A stretch of DNA of 64,000 bases, taken from contig JAKNDB010000068.1 of the NCBI GenBank assembly GCA_024305405.1, positions 3,968,501 through 4,032,500 on the forward strand, given 5' to 3'. Numbering within the stretch: position 1 is the first letter of the stretch; every line of letters starts with the position of its first letter. The notes beneath the pieces are model-generated. The model saw nothing but the letters and a program-made list of their open reading frames with translations. It made no database searches and was not told the DNA's origin. Made by a program: the position numbers and the translations under genes. The stretch is from Dirofilaria immitis (Eukaryota; Nematoda; Chromadorea; Rhabditida; Onchocercidae). Positions 63,463-64,000 of the stretch are shown here, one piece after another.

Positions 63463-63563
63463 ATCATTTGTATGAAACGTTCAAATTTCAAATCTTTTGG
63501 AATGGCTTTAATTAATTCGCTTTGCATTTCAAAATCGTTGCATTCTTTTGTACAATAAAATAT
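63463..63563 (-). CDS. Orphan exon candidate of an unidentified minus-strand gene
   Basis: A 101-bp minus-strand segment is bounded by a good acceptor (TGATTAG|AT) and a strong donor (GAT|GTATGT). It is open in one frame (33 codons plus 2 nt), reading FYCTKECNDFEMQSELIKAI then PKDLKFERFIQM. Composition and splice sites look coding, unlike the surroundings. I found no phase-compatible partner exon inside the window; the rest may lie beyond the right edge or be decayed. The family is not recognised. Confidence 0.4.
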
Positions 63564-64000
63564 CTAATCAGAAAAATATTTCTCTACAATGAATAAAGTT
63601 TCATAATCACTACATTCGATTGATGATCTAATTTCATATTCATATAACCATAACAAATTGATGTTATCAGTAATGAAAATGATAGATAATCCTACTTTCA
63701 AATTAAAATTAATTATATATTAGCTAATATGAACACTGATAAATTAGATTATCTATCAATGATATATTATTTATTAATTTGATAAATATTAACCCCATAA
63801 CCAAACATACCATTGAATAATCAATCCGATAGTGTAATATGCATTTGAAAGATATATATTATAACAGAATTAATTTAATGATTAAAATTAATTTCAAAAT
63901 GGATTAATGAAATTTGCAAGATTAGGATTTATTAAATATAAAATTAGAGAGATAATTGAAATATAGCGTGATTAAACAAAATTCTCAAAATGTGAAAAAA

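Overview
The window reads as nuclear DNA of a nematode, most likely a spirurid/filarial species (inference). It is strongly A+T-rich and gene-sparse. Coding sequence is split into many short exons (40-380 bp) bounded by GT...TTTNAG introns. The recognisable proteins are conserved animal proteins, and several match nematode forms best. No bacterial, phage or CRISPR content was seen. No tRNA or rRNA gene could be supported by eye.

Layout. (1) 25-9233 (+): separase, apparently near full length, with the catalytic His and Cys motifs at its 3' end. (2) 10454-13001 (-): BBS5, eight exons, 353 codons, convergent with separase. An X-box-type RFX/DAF-19 site lies 431 bp upstream of it. (3) 13.4-24.0 kb: gene-free and repeat-rich, with two minisatellites, GA/TC tracts, a long imperfect palindrome and two short G+C-rich hairpins. 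(4) 24017-30986 (+): a single-pass leucine-rich-repeat membrane protein, 11 exons, 658 aa, with an RVxF-type PP1 docking motif at its extreme C terminus. (5) 31-35.9 kb: no gene seen. (6) about 35.9-45.98 kb (+): ubinuclein (HIRA-complex histone H3.3 chaperone subunit), more than 25 exons, with a long Ser/Gln-rich tail. (7) 48804-54598 (+): a secreted S1-family serine protease; its 2.5-kb last intron carries minus-strand exons of an unidentified small gene. (8) 55103-57682 (+): proteasome subunit alpha-4 (pas-3), whose ATG sits alone in the first exon. (9) 58645-60163 (+): the ER SNARE USE1. (10) 60.6-61.7 kb (-): a decayed Patched-related (PTR) fragment, followed by A+T-rich DNA, a 190-bp AAT/AAC microsatellite and one orphan minus-strand exon near the right edge.

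The neighbours do not form a pathway; they are unrelated housekeeping and cell-biology genes. The strongest unexpected signal is a repeated one. In separase, ubinuclein, the protease and USE1, the reading frame breaks at runs of 3-7 A. In every localised case, one extra A restores both the protein family's sequence and the splice phase. BBS5, the LRR gene and PSMA4 are frame-perfect across all exons. The simplest reading is homopolymer under-calling in the assembly. Anyone using this window for gene models should expect these genes to be truncated or split.
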